Made by a program: the position numbers and the translations under genes. The notes under the pieces were generated by a model that ran no database searches, was not told the DNA's origin, and saw only the letters and a list, made by a program, of their open reading frames with translations. Source: MVRV01 sp964646755 (GTDB taxonomy: Bacteria > Desulfobacterota > Syntrophia > Syntrophales > Smithellaceae). From it: DNA of 64,000 bases. Shown piece by piece: positions 26,180 through 33,200 of the stretch. The stretch is taken from NCBI GenBank assembly GCA_964646755.1, contig CAZYIE010000013.1, positions 1-64,000 on the forward strand, given 5' to 3'. The stretch's first letter is position 1; every line of letters begins with the position of its first letter.

Positions 26180-26222
26180 GGCCGGACAGGTTTTTCGCTT
26201 GCGCTACCAAACCCGTCCGGCC
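26180..26222 (-). ncRNA. Hairpin in the probable TR-RNA, downstream of the template repeat
   Basis: GGCCGGACAGGTTT and AAACCCGTCCGGCC form a 13-14 bp stem with one mismatch around a roughly 15-base loop. No T-run follows, so it is not a clear terminator. In known DGRs the transcript segment 3' of TR is required for RT priming; this hairpin lies in that segment. Confidence 0.4.
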
Positions 26223-26334
26223 TCTTTAATATTCGTCCGGATTTCTCCGGCGCAGGACGCGGATTCCATAGATGATATTTTGCACTATCCGGGCTTTAAG
26301 TAAAACCCCGGCATCTTGGCACGCCGCTATCGTC

Positions 26335-26456
26335 TTGGGAGGAAACAGCAACGCGAAACCCGTTGTTGTTGTTCCGGTTGTCCGGATTGTTCCTGTTCCG
26401 GTTCGCCGCGCGGGAGTTCTGGTTATTATTGTTCCAGCTACCACCACGCAGCACGT
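26335..26456 (-). repeat. DGR template repeat (TR)
   Basis: Core 26337-26455 (119 bp) aligns gaplessly to 27074-27192 at a constant offset of 737. There are 11 mismatches, and each corresponds to an adenine in the coding (minus) strand of TR: six A to G and five A to T. One further A-type mismatch flanks each end. Read in the target frame, TR holds 14 AAY (asparagine) codons, the usual design that maximises diversity. It begins 13 nt after the avd stop and is therefore probably transcribed with avd. Confidence 0.95.
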
Positions 26457-26468
26457 CAGACCCGCGCC

Positions 26469-26801
26469 CTAAACCTTTTTCAGCCAGCCGCCCAGGAGTT
26501 TGCCGATCTCCACAATGCCGATGGCCGCATATTCATACTGCTTGATGGTGAGAAGACCCATGTCCTTGCTTAATCGCAGGTAATGCTTAACCCGCTCCAA
26601 CTCATAGGATGCCTCCCACAGGATTTCCTTCCTGTTTTTTTCCATTTTTACTGCCCGGAGCAGAAGGTCATAGAAGTTCAGAATGGCATCTTCTATTCTT
26701 TTGGCCATGACAAACCTCTGGCTTTTCGGAAAACGATTCGTATGATCTAAAAGCCAGCGGGTAAAATCATAGGTTTTAATGAATAAAGGCGATTCCTGAA
26801 T
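26469..26801 (-). CDS. avd: Avd, DGR accessory variability determinant (four-helix bundle), ATT start proposed
   Basis: Small helical protein partnered with DGR reverse transcriptases. From the first ATG (26708) it would have only 79 aa and lack helix 1. The same frame is open upstream and reads PLFIKTYDFTRWLLDH followed by TNRFPKSQRFV, the conserved Avd N-terminus. A strong GAGGAG site (26807-26812) is 5 nt before an in-frame ATT at 26801, giving 110 aa, normal for Avd. No ATG, GTG or TTG is available in that interval. Core motif RIEDAILNFYDLL. Known Avd is a positively charged pentamer that binds RT and template RNA. It lies between target gene and TR, the standard order. Confidence 0.88.
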   Translation of the reverse strand: MQESPLFIKTYDFTRWLLDHTNRFPKSQRFVMAKRIEDAILNFYDLLLRAVKMEKNRKEILWEASYELERVKHYLRLSKDMGLLTIKQYEYAAIGIVEIGKLLGGWLKKV

Positions 26802-26806
26802 ATATA

Positions 26807-26812
26807 CTCCTC
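26807..26812 (-). promoter_or_regulatory. Ribosome binding site deciding the avd start
   Basis: GAGGAG on the minus strand, 5 nt from the ATT codon at 26801 and 98 nt from the first ATG, so it cannot serve that ATG. Confidence 0.6.
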
Positions 26813-26814
26813 GT

Positions 26815-26995
26815 CTAACGGGTCTGAAGACCCGAACTACGTAAAGCCGTAAACTACGTAGTTCGAACCTTCAGGTTCGCCTGTTCTGCGGGGCTGAAGC
26901 CCCGAACTACATAGGCTTGTGTAGTACGTAGCTTTAGCTGCGCTTTACGGGTCTAATAAAGGTCACATGAGACCCTGGACTACGTGTCTATTCTA
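26815..26995. repeat. REP-like palindrome cluster C
   Basis: Hairpin units CGGGTCT-GA-AGACCCG, GAACC-TTCA-GGTTC and GGGGCT-GA-AGCCCC are linked by GAACTACGTA-type spacers. It lies between avd and the target gene. Same family as clusters A, B and D. Confidence 0.75.
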
Positions 26996-27009
26996 AAAAA
27001 ATGTCGCTC

Positions 27010-27028
27010 GCAGGGGCAATCCCCCTGC
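27010..27028 (-). promoter_or_regulatory. Candidate DGR homing hairpin downstream of VR
   Basis: GCAGGGG (27010-27016) and CCCCTGC (27022-27028) form a 7-bp GC-rich stem with a 5-base loop, 41 nt beyond the target stop. Characterised DGRs carry a short GC-rich hairpin/cruciform just 3' of VR that promotes target recognition; size and position fit. Confidence 0.6.
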
Positions 27029-27068
27029 TCCCCCAAAGAAACAATAGAAAACTAGAAATCAGAAAAGA

Positions 27069-28184
27069 TCATCGGGAGGAAACAGCAACGCGAAACCCGT
27101 CGCTGCTGTACCGGTTGTCCGGATTGAACCTGAACCGGCTCGCCGCGCGGGAGTTCTGGTTACTATTGCTCCAGCTACCACCACGCAGCACGCGGAAAGA
27201 GCTACTGCCCGGCCCCTGTGGATTATCCCTCGGGCTTTCGCCGTAATATTTCTCCCCGTACCAATCGGAACACCATTCCCAGACATTTCCTGTCATATCG
27301 TAGATACCTAAACCATTAGGCTGTTTCTGCCCGACAGGATGGGTCTTGCTTCCGGAATTAGCATTATACCAGGCATAATTACCCAGTTCGTTTTCACTGT
27401 TTGTCCCCGCCCATTTCTCTGCCTTCCCACCACTTCTGGCGGCATATTCCCACTCGGCCTCTGTGGGCAGGCGGTATCCTTTTCCAGATTTCTTCGATAA
27501 CCAGCTAAGAAATGACTGCGCATCATTCCAGGAAACACATACTGCCGGATGATTGTCATTCTGGCTGAAGCCGGGATTGCGCCAGTTGGCGTCGCTTTTC
27601 TTATCCCACTTTGAACCGGTCCAAATATAGCATCCGTCACCATTTTCTGCCTCCGTCCGGTAGCCGGTATCATTGACAAATTTACTGAATCCGCCAACAG
27701 TTACTTCATTTTTGCCTAAATAAAAATCACGCACACAAACTTCGTGAACGGGCTTCTCATCTTTATCACCATCGCCAAAGGTATCGCCCATTTGGTAGCA
27801 TCCGCCTTTAACAAAAACCATTTGAATGCCTGCGACAGAATCGGTAAAAGAATCCCCGCTTGTCGTTAATTCCCATTGGGCTTCTCCCCGCAGCCCCTTC
27901 GGGAAATCCTGCAAAATGTTCCAGGTGACTCTTTTGCCCTTCCCTGTTCTTAGCTTCCCCATGTCACCTTCAATATGCAGATCAGTGGATTTGTAGGCTT
28001 TCCCTTCCACCGTGATGGTCAGATTAACCTCCGCTTCTTTTTCCTTCCCCTCCAGATCGTAACTGATAACCAGCCGGTTGCCCTCCTGCCTCGCCCTTTC
28101 GTTTTTAAGTTCCGCCGCAAATAACGGCGCGACGAACAGCAAGCACAACGCTAAAACCATTAAACAGGTATTCTTTTTCCTCAT
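27069..28184 (-). CDS. DGR target: secreted formylglycine-generating-enzyme-fold (C-type lectin) protein
   Basis: 371 aa from the ATG at 28184, preferred because GAGG lies 8 nt upstream; an ATG 15 bp earlier has no ribosome site. Signal peptide (MRKKNTCLMVLALCLLF to FAAEL), a beta domain (about 25-110), then the FGE-sulfatase domain (about 120-370) with GGCYQMGDTFGDGD, KNEVTVGGFSKFV, YRLPTEAEWEYAAR and GNVWEWCSDWYG. The last 40 residues (after VLRGGSW) are the variable region: nine of the 14 TR asparagine codons are changed (five to Ser, two to Phe, one Tyr, one Asp). Family knowledge: such C-type-lectin folds display hypervariable residues for ligand binding. Catalytic FGE activity is unlikely; export suggests surface or periplasmic binding. 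Confidence 0.93.
   Translation of the reverse strand: MRKKNTCLMVLALCLLFVAPLFAAELKNERARQEGNRLVISYDLEGKEKEAEVNLTITVEGKAYKSTDLHIEGDMGKLRTGKGKRVTWNILQDFPKGLRGEAQWELTTSGDSFTDSVAGIQMVFVKGGCYQMGDTFGDGDKDEKPVHEVCVRDFYLGKNEVTVGGFSKFVNDTGYRTEAENGDGCYIWTGSKWDKKSDANWRNPGFSQNDNHPAVCVSWNDAQSFLSWLSKKSGKGYRLPTEAEWEYAARSGGKAEKWAGTNSENELGNYAWYNANSGSKTHPVGQKQPNGLGIYDMTGNVWEWCSDWYGEKYYGESPRDNPQGPGSSSFRVLRGGSWSNSNQNSRAASRFRFNPDNRYSSDGFRVAVSSR
27072..27193 (-). repeat. DGR variable repeat (VR)
   Basis: Core 27074-27192 matches TR at 108 of 119 positions; all differences are at TR adenines (coding strand). It occupies the final codons of the target gene and ends at its stop codon. The 3' part (27074-27100) is identical to TR and GC-containing, fitting an initiation-of-mutagenic-homing sequence. 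Confidence 0.95.
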
Positions 28185-28200
28185 CTTCAACCTCAACATG

Positions 28201-28262
28201 AAAGTTATTACGACGGGTCTGACAACCTAAAGGTCGCACGAGACCCGAACTGCATTAAGATT
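28201..28262. repeat. REP-like repeat cluster D
   Basis: Contains CGGGTCTGACAACCTAAAGG and GAGACCCGAACTGC, degenerate copies of the cluster A-C units, directly upstream of the DGR target gene. From here to 28461 no gene is seen. Confidence 0.6.
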
Positions 28263-28461
28263 ACCCGTGATCAAGACTACAGTAGCGATTTTTTACACCA
28301 ATATTTCATTAAAATCAAAAGATTATTTGTTTTTGACTGTCACCTGCCTATATTATTTACCACGCCTTTTAATACAATCATAACACCAGCTTCCCCTGCT
28401 TCTTCTTGACATCTGCTGAATTTCAACATATTATTTTAATCAACACTTTACGGGACATTAA

Positions 28462-28698
28462 ATGCCGACAATTGCGACGATAGAATCATTCAGGTTTTTC
28501 TTTTATGCAGGAGATGGCAATGAGCCACCACATGTGCATGTTGAAAGAGAAGACAAAGTGGCTAAATTTTGGCTTAATCCTGTAAGGTTGCACTCCAGCG
28601 GTTGGTTCAATAGGCGCGAAATAGCGCGATTACAGAAAATAATAGAAGAAAATGCAGAGGATTTTTTGAGGTCATGGAATGAATACTTTGGCGATTGA
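28462..28698 (+). CDS. DUF4160 protein
   Basis: 78 aa. The opening MPTIATIESFRFFFYAGDG and the segment EPPHVHVERE are diagnostic of DUF4160. It overlaps the following DUF2442 gene by 20 bp. The pair is common in bacteria and has been proposed as a toxin-antitoxin-like module; function is not established. It is on the plus strand, against the surrounding DGR-linked genes. Confidence 0.85.
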   Translation: MPTIATIESFRFFFYAGDGNEPPHVHVEREDKVAKFWLNPVRLHSSGWFNRREIARLQKIIEENAEDFLRSWNEYFGD

Positions 28699-28981
28699 AA
28701 TAAGTAAATCATTGATAGAAAGCGTCTCTTTTACCGAAGACAGCTTAATTGCTGATCTCAGTGACGGAAGAACAATTACTTTACCTTTGGCCTGGTATCC
28801 ACGGCTTACGCACGCAACAGCCACTGAAAGGGAAAACTGGCGATTAATTGGCAGGGGTGAAGGAATTCATTGGCCTGAACTTGACGAAGATGTAAGCATA
28901 GAAAATATCATTATCGGCAGACCATCCGGAGAAAATCAGCGTTCGATCAACGCCTGGCTCAATCAGCGCAATTCAAGATAG
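28679..28981 (+). CDS. DUF2442 protein
   Basis: 100 aa. LIADLSDGRTITLPLAWYPRL and GIHWPELDEDVSIENII are the DUF2442 hallmarks. Partner of the overlapping DUF4160 gene. Small, soluble, no signal peptide. The stop lies 17 bp from the convergent DUF4384-like gene. Confidence 0.87.
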   Translation: MNTLAIEISKSLIESVSFTEDSLIADLSDGRTITLPLAWYPRLTHATATERENWRLIGRGEGIHWPELDEDVSIENIIIGRPSGENQRSINAWLNQRNSR

Positions 28982-28997
28982 TATTCCGTACCAATAT

Positions 28998-29840
28998 TTA
29001 CTTTGCTACAACTTCGTAGGGCAGAATAGCATCTTCACATTGGTCGATGATTTCGGAGAGCTTTGCGAAAAATTCGCTCAGGGGAATTGCCGCGCCCGGT
29101 GGAAAGATTTTCTGAACATCGATTTCTCTCTCGGTATCCCACGCAACAACAAACATGGCCTCGGCATCCTTTTTGTGACCGGAAAGTGTCTGCATCTCCA
29201 GCTCTACCTTCGCATCTTTGGCCGGAAAGACGAAATCATTTCCGGCGGTAATATTATTATCAGGATCATAGTTATTGGGAAACAGGAGGGCGACGGTATC
29301 ATCGGCCATGATATTAAACAGCGCAAATTTTGCCGCGCTTTTCGTCCTTATCGTCACCTTTGCTTTCTCTCCGGCACGGAAAATGACGTTGTTGAGATTG
29401 GCTTTGAGTCCTATTGCCTTTTCCTTGCGCTGAGGGATATAGACGTCCGCTGTGATTTTGACGCGGTACTCCGGAATGGGTGCGGTGGATGTGTCTTTCT
29501 GGTATTGACCTAAGGGCAGCCAGATAACTTTCTCGGCAATGATGAAGCCGCGCGAGTAGGTCTTAATAAAATCGGCGGCAACGGTGTAATTTGTGACCAG
29601 GGTTGCCGCAGTTATGGAAACACCAGCCGCCTGCTCGATTACCGCCACCCGCGCCCGTTGTAACGCCGTCAACTGAGACTGCTCCGCGCTCATGCCGACG
29701 ATGGCACAGGCCGCGTCGGCATGAATTCCTTTTTTAATCTCACCGCCGCGTCCGGGCAGTTCTCCTGACTGCGCCAATAATGGTGAAACAAGCAAGAAAA
29801 AAAGCGCCAAAGCAATTAAACAGGTATTCTCTTTCCTCAT
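28998..29840 (-). CDS. Secreted DUF4384-type protein
   Basis: 280 aa from the ATG at 29840, which has GAGG 8 nt upstream (a TTG four codons earlier is the alternative). The signal peptide MRKENTCLIALALFFLLV is nearly the same as that of the DGR target, and similarity extends over about 40 nt into the 5' region, so the leader was duplicated. The N-terminal half (QLTALQRARVAVIEQAAG) resembles LPP20-like domains; the C-terminal half (FRAGEKAKVTIRTKSAAKFALF and ALLFPNNYD) matches DUF4384. Such domains occur in exported proteins beside caspase and FGE-type genes. Exact role unknown. Confidence 0.75.
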   Translation of the reverse strand: MRKENTCLIALALFFLLVSPLLAQSGELPGRGGEIKKGIHADAACAIVGMSAEQSQLTALQRARVAVIEQAAGVSITAATLVTNYTVAADFIKTYSRGFIIAEKVIWLPLGQYQKDTSTAPIPEYRVKITADVYIPQRKEKAIGLKANLNNVIFRAGEKAKVTIRTKSAAKFALFNIMADDTVALLFPNNYDPDNNITAGNDFVFPAKDAKVELEMQTLSGHKKDAEAMFVVAWDTEREIDVQKIFPPGAAIPLSEFFAKLSEIIDQCEDAILPYEVVAK

Positions 29841-29862
29841 CTTCAACCTCAATTTGAAAATA

Positions 29863-30720
29863 TTAGGGCGCAGTTTTTATTGTGACCTTGCTCTCAAAAA
29901 AAGACTCCGTGGGCTTACTTCCTCCAGACTTTTCTTTGAGTTGTATACCGCGGGTTTTAACGCCGACATCCTCAGCGTCTGTTTTTACTTCATAAACAGC
30001 GCCTGCTGCCTGCACATTAATATCGCCCAATTCAGTTGAGCTGGCGTAAACGAGAATTTTTTCTTCTCCGAAAGGTGGGCTTACTTCCAGTTCGAAACGG
30101 TCGTTGCCGGAGGGTATTTCGTATATTACGCCGCCGTTAAAATAATTGTCGCTGCGTGATGGATTGGGCAGCAATTGGAGAGATTCGCCTTTGACATTTA
30201 CATACAGTACCCGGGCATAAAATGGTTTATTGCCTTTTAAAAATATTTTAATCTGTTCTTTATTTTTATATTGTTTCTTATCCGTCCAGACTTTGACGCT
30301 AAGCGGCAGCGCCGGATCATCAGCCGTTGCCGAATTGGCCGCTAAGCTGGTCATTGCCTTTTCATCGGGAATAACTTCCGCTTTAATTTTTATCTTGTAG
30401 CAATCGCCGGAACGTTCGTCTTTATACCAACCACGTTCTTTAATCTCCATTACCTTTACCGTGGCGTTGGAATATGCTTCCACTATGTCTTTTTCCACTT
30501 GATAATCTTTGATTTTAGTTTCGCTTTTAATATAGGATACTGCATATTCCACAGCAATTCGCTTGGCCTCGAACATGGCGGATAGCTCCGTCTGCTTTCT
30601 GGATTTATCGTCTCCGGCGCAGGAATATCCTTCCGCTTCCGTAATTGCCGATTGGGCGGCGTAAAGATTCTGAGAAAAAGCAAAAAAACAACAAATGATC
30701 ATCAATACCAACCTGAACAT
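29863..30720 (-). CDS. Secreted DUF4384-like protein
   Basis: 285 aa from the ATG at 30720, chosen because a signal peptide begins there (MFRLVLMIICCFFAFSQNLYAAQ). The frame stays open to 30858, but the extra 46 codons are encoded by a dispersed repeat (30740-30810). The N-terminal half contains KRIAVEYAVSYIKSETKI; the C-terminal half (KQYKNKEQIKIFLKGNKPFYA and QLLPNPSRSDNYF) parallels the DUF4384 layout of the downstream neighbour, 22 bp away. The two are probably paralogues in one unit. Confidence 0.75.
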   Translation of the reverse strand: MFRLVLMIICCFFAFSQNLYAAQSAITEAEGYSCAGDDKSRKQTELSAMFEAKRIAVEYAVSYIKSETKIKDYQVEKDIVEAYSNATVKVMEIKERGWYKDERSGDCYKIKIKAEVIPDEKAMTSLAANSATADDPALPLSVKVWTDKKQYKNKEQIKIFLKGNKPFYARVLYVNVKGESLQLLPNPSRSDNYFNGGVIYEIPSGNDRFELEVSPPFGEEKILVYASSTELGDINVQAAGAVYEVKTDAEDVGVKTRGIQLKEKSGGSKPTESFFESKVTIKTAP

Positions 30721-30739
30721 TTGCGGAACTCTTTTATTT

Positions 30740-30810
30740 GTCATTCCGGGCTTGACCCGGAATCCAGGAATTCCTTGAAGATGCTGGATTCCGGCCTTCG
30801 CCAGAATGAC
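30740..30810. repeat. Dispersed inverted-ended repeat
   Basis: 71 bp starting GTCATTCCGGGC and ending CCAGAATGAC, with internal GGAATCCAGG and TGGATTCCGG arms. It is a short relative of the element inside hrpA (20839-20986). It lies between pyrD and the likely start of the DUF4384-like gene, in its 5' region. Confidence 0.75.
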
Positions 30811-30854
30811 AAAATTGTTTTGTTGATATCGTTTTGCAAAGGTTTCTATCCTGA

Positions 30855-31793
30855 TCATGAAGAGCCTCCTTCGTTAAAAGTCCCGATCATTTCATTAATA
30901 TCTTTAAGATTATTATTTCTAAGATAGTTCTGCATTCCTTCGAGTATCTCTGTTGTGGCATAGGGATTGATAAAATTAGCGGTACCCACCTGCACGGCTT
31001 TGGCTCCCAACATCAGAAATTCCAGAGCATCGCCGGCATCCAGAATTCCGCCAATGCCGATAACCGGAATGGATACGCGCTTTACTACCTGCCAGACCAT
31101 GCGCAGCGCAATCGGTTTAATCGCCGGACCGGAAAGTCCACCTGTGATGTTTTTCAAATGCGGCTTTCTGCCTTTTAAATCAACAGACATGCCGGTTAAA
31201 GTATTGATTAGGGATAATGCGTCTGCTCCCGCTTTTTCTACAGCGACGGCAATGGCAGCAATATCTGTGACATTGGGAGTAAGTTTGATGATGACCGGCA
31301 GATCCGTTTCATCCTTCACTTTCCGTGTTACCTGAGCTGCTATTTCCGGATCAGCCCCGAAACTTAAACCGCCTTTTTTCACGTTAGGACAGGAGACATT
31401 TACTTCGAGGGCGTGTACACCTTTTACTGCATTTAACTTTTTGGCTACCTTTGAATATTCAGTATAAGATTCACCATAGATATTGGCAATTACCGCCACA
31501 TTATATTTTCTTAAATAAGGCAGTTTTTCCTCGATAAAGGCATCAACACCGATATTCTGTAATCCGATAGCATTGAGCATGCCCCCGGTAGTTTCCATAA
31601 TGCGCGGCGGCGGGTTGCCCAGACGGGGCTTAAGCGACAAGCCTTTTACAACAATTGCCCCCAACCTGTTTAAATCTACATAATCGGCGTATTCTTCACC
31701 ATAGCCGAATGTGCCGGATGCCGTCATTACGGGATTCTTCAGCCTGAGCTTACCTATTTGCACCGCCATGTTCGGAATTGTCTTTGTTTTCAT
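30855..31793 (-). CDS. pyrD: Dihydroorotate dehydrogenase, class 1B catalytic subunit
   Basis: 312 aa from the ATG at 31793; a TTG two codons earlier abuts the pyrK stop, but GGGAG is better placed for the ATG. Substrate and FMN signatures: NPVMTASGTFGYG, VNVSCPNVKKGG (the class 1 catalytic cysteine), VIIKLTPNVTD, IPVIGIGGI and AVQVGTANF. It oxidises dihydroorotate to orotate in pyrimidine synthesis, passing electrons through PyrK to NAD. It lies 6 bp from pyrK. Cytoplasmic. Confidence 0.95.
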   Translation of the reverse strand: MKTKTIPNMAVQIGKLRLKNPVMTASGTFGYGEEYADYVDLNRLGAIVVKGLSLKPRLGNPPPRIMETTGGMLNAIGLQNIGVDAFIEEKLPYLRKYNVAVIANIYGESYTEYSKVAKKLNAVKGVHALEVNVSCPNVKKGGLSFGADPEIAAQVTRKVKDETDLPVIIKLTPNVTDIAAIAVAVEKAGADALSLINTLTGMSVDLKGRKPHLKNITGGLSGPAIKPIALRMVWQVVKRVSIPVIGIGGILDAGDALEFLMLGAKAVQVGTANFINPYATTEILEGMQNYLRNNNLKDINEMIGTFNEGGSS

Positions 31794-31799
31794 GTGCAA

Positions 31800-32618
31800 C
31801 TACTCCCAGATAACATTTTCCAGATTAAACACGGGCCCATCCAGACAAACTCGTCTATAGGCAACATCACCGGACTTGTCCCGGATAGCTACTGCACAAC
31901 CCATGCAGGCTCCCGTCCCGCAAGCCATCCTCTCTTCGAGTGAGACCTGGCAATGGAACTCGCTTTTGCCTATTATTCCGGCCAGTGCTTTCATCATCCC
32001 CTTGGGGCCGCAGGCATAAACAGCAGTATTGACGGGATCATATTTTTTAATGTCTTCGGCAAAAGCTTGAGTAACCAACGCTTTGCGTCCCTGCGATCCG
32101 TCGTCAGTGCAGATTTGCATATTGTAACAAAGCGAACTCAGTTTATCCAAGCCGACAATTTCTTTTGCCGTTTGTGCGCCCAGGTAAAAGCTCATCCTCG
32201 CCGACGCTATGCAAACTTCTTTGCATAAATATTGCGCGAGCAGCGTTAAAGGAGCTACACCAATACCTCCCGCAATAAAAACTATATTTTCTTTTTCCGG
32301 GTACACTGCATAGCCGCTACCCAACGGGCCATGAACTTCCAACTGCGACCCTTTAATCAACCCCGCCAATATTTGCGTCCCTTTGCCGGCAATACGATAG
32401 AGAAGTTCTATTTCAGCCGAAGATTTGCGCAGGCTGTAAGAATAGATGCTGATTGGCCGGCCTAAAAACGGCTCGGCAAGCCCCGCAATTCGAATCATCA
32501 CAAACTGACCAGGCTTCGGGTCGTTAAAAGATTCTGGCAGTTTCACTTTCATGAGAAAATAATTCTCCCGGATTCCTTCATTTCTGAGAATTTCACCGAT
32601 ATAAATATTTTTAGCCAT
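31800..32618 (-). CDS. pyrK: Dihydroorotate dehydrogenase electron-transfer subunit
   Basis: 272 aa. FAD site RPISIYSYSLR, NAD site GGIGVAPLTLL, and the four-cysteine [2Fe-2S] cluster in ACGTGACMGCAV plus the later VCLDGP cysteine. Normal PyrK length. It is the partner of the adjacent PyrD, forming the heterotetrameric class 1B enzyme. It is the first gene of a two-gene unit. Confidence 0.95.
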   Translation of the reverse strand: MAKNIYIGEILRNEGIRENYFLMKVKLPESFNDPKPGQFVMIRIAGLAEPFLGRPISIYSYSLRKSSAEIELLYRIAGKGTQILAGLIKGSQLEVHGPLGSGYAVYPEKENIVFIAGGIGVAPLTLLAQYLCKEVCIASARMSFYLGAQTAKEIVGLDKLSSLCYNMQICTDDGSQGRKALVTQAFAEDIKKYDPVNTAVYACGPKGMMKALAGIIGKSEFHCQVSLEERMACGTGACMGCAVAIRDKSGDVAYRRVCLDGPVFNLENVIWE

Positions 32619-32640
32619 CTTAACCTTTTCAATAGGTATT

Positions 32641-32726
32641 TAGGCTGAAGACTGAAGGCCGTTAGGCTATAGGAAGAGCGCACTCCGCGCCTTCATCTTA
32701 ACCTTCAGCCCTCAGTCTTTAGCCTA
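32641..32726. repeat. Long imperfect inverted repeat between rimI and pyrK
   Basis: TAGGCTGAAGACTGAAGG (32641-32658) pairs with the complement of CCTTCAGCCCTCAGTCTTTAGCCTA (32702-32726), with a 7-base bulge. It resembles a small miniature element and could form a terminator-like stem after rimI. Confidence 0.55.
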
Positions 32727-33200
32727 TTATATATCCGCCCACATGATTAATGCATCTTCCTGCGTATCCGTGTAATATAGCGGCCTTCTTCCTTTTACTA
32801 CAAAACCGCATTTCCGGTAAAGCTTTATTGCTTCTGTATTCGATTCACGAACTTCCAGCGTTTGAGCCTTCACTCCTGCCTGCCTGGATATTTCTTTCAT
32901 CACATCCATAAACCCATGCGCCAGACCTTGCCGGCGAAATTCTTTTTTTACGGCCAGATTATGTAAATGAGCTTCATCGGCAACTATCCAGAATATCAGA
33001 TAACCACCGATCATGCTTTTTTTCTCCGCAGACAATCTGGCCACCAGACACTGGGAATGCCTGACTTTTAGTTCATCAGCGAACATCCCCTCCGACCAGG
33101 GCGATATAAATGACTCCTTCTCAATCGCCAGAATTTCGGGCAGATCTTTTTTACCCATCAAGTCAAGTGTAACTGTAATGTCATCATTTTCAGGAGACAT
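32727..33200 (-). CDS. rimI: Ribosomal-protein-alanine N-acetyltransferase RimI-like
   Basis: 157 aa from the ATG at 33200; a TTG seven codons earlier is possible, but GGGAA is well placed for the ATG. GNAT fold: the acetyl-CoA loop VKKEFRRQGLAHGFM, then LEVRESNTEAIKLYRKCGFVVKGRRPLYY, the RimI signature. In E. coli RimI acetylates S18. It overlaps the PTS EIIC gene by 11 bp, suggesting co-transcription. Confidence 0.85.
   Translation of the reverse strand: MSPENDDITVTLDLMGKKDLPEILAIEKESFISPWSEGMFADELKVRHSQCLVARLSAEKKSMIGGYLIFWIVADEAHLHNLAVKKEFRRQGLAHGFMDVMKEISRQAGVKAQTLEVRESNTEAIKLYRKCGFVVKGRRPLYYTDTQEDALIMWADI

Noticed and set aside
26226..26447. 73-codon minus-strand frame across the template repeat
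   Set aside because: It lies over TR and its downstream RNA, has no ribosome site or similarity, and TR in that frame is not the target frame. DGR template repeats are non-coding.
26815..26995. REP-like repeats as a CRISPR array
   Set aside because: Units are short palindromes of different sequence with no constant repeat length or spacer spacing, and no cas genes.
26335..27193. TR/VR as an ordinary duplication
   Set aside because: All mismatches are at TR adenines, which ordinary drift would not produce.
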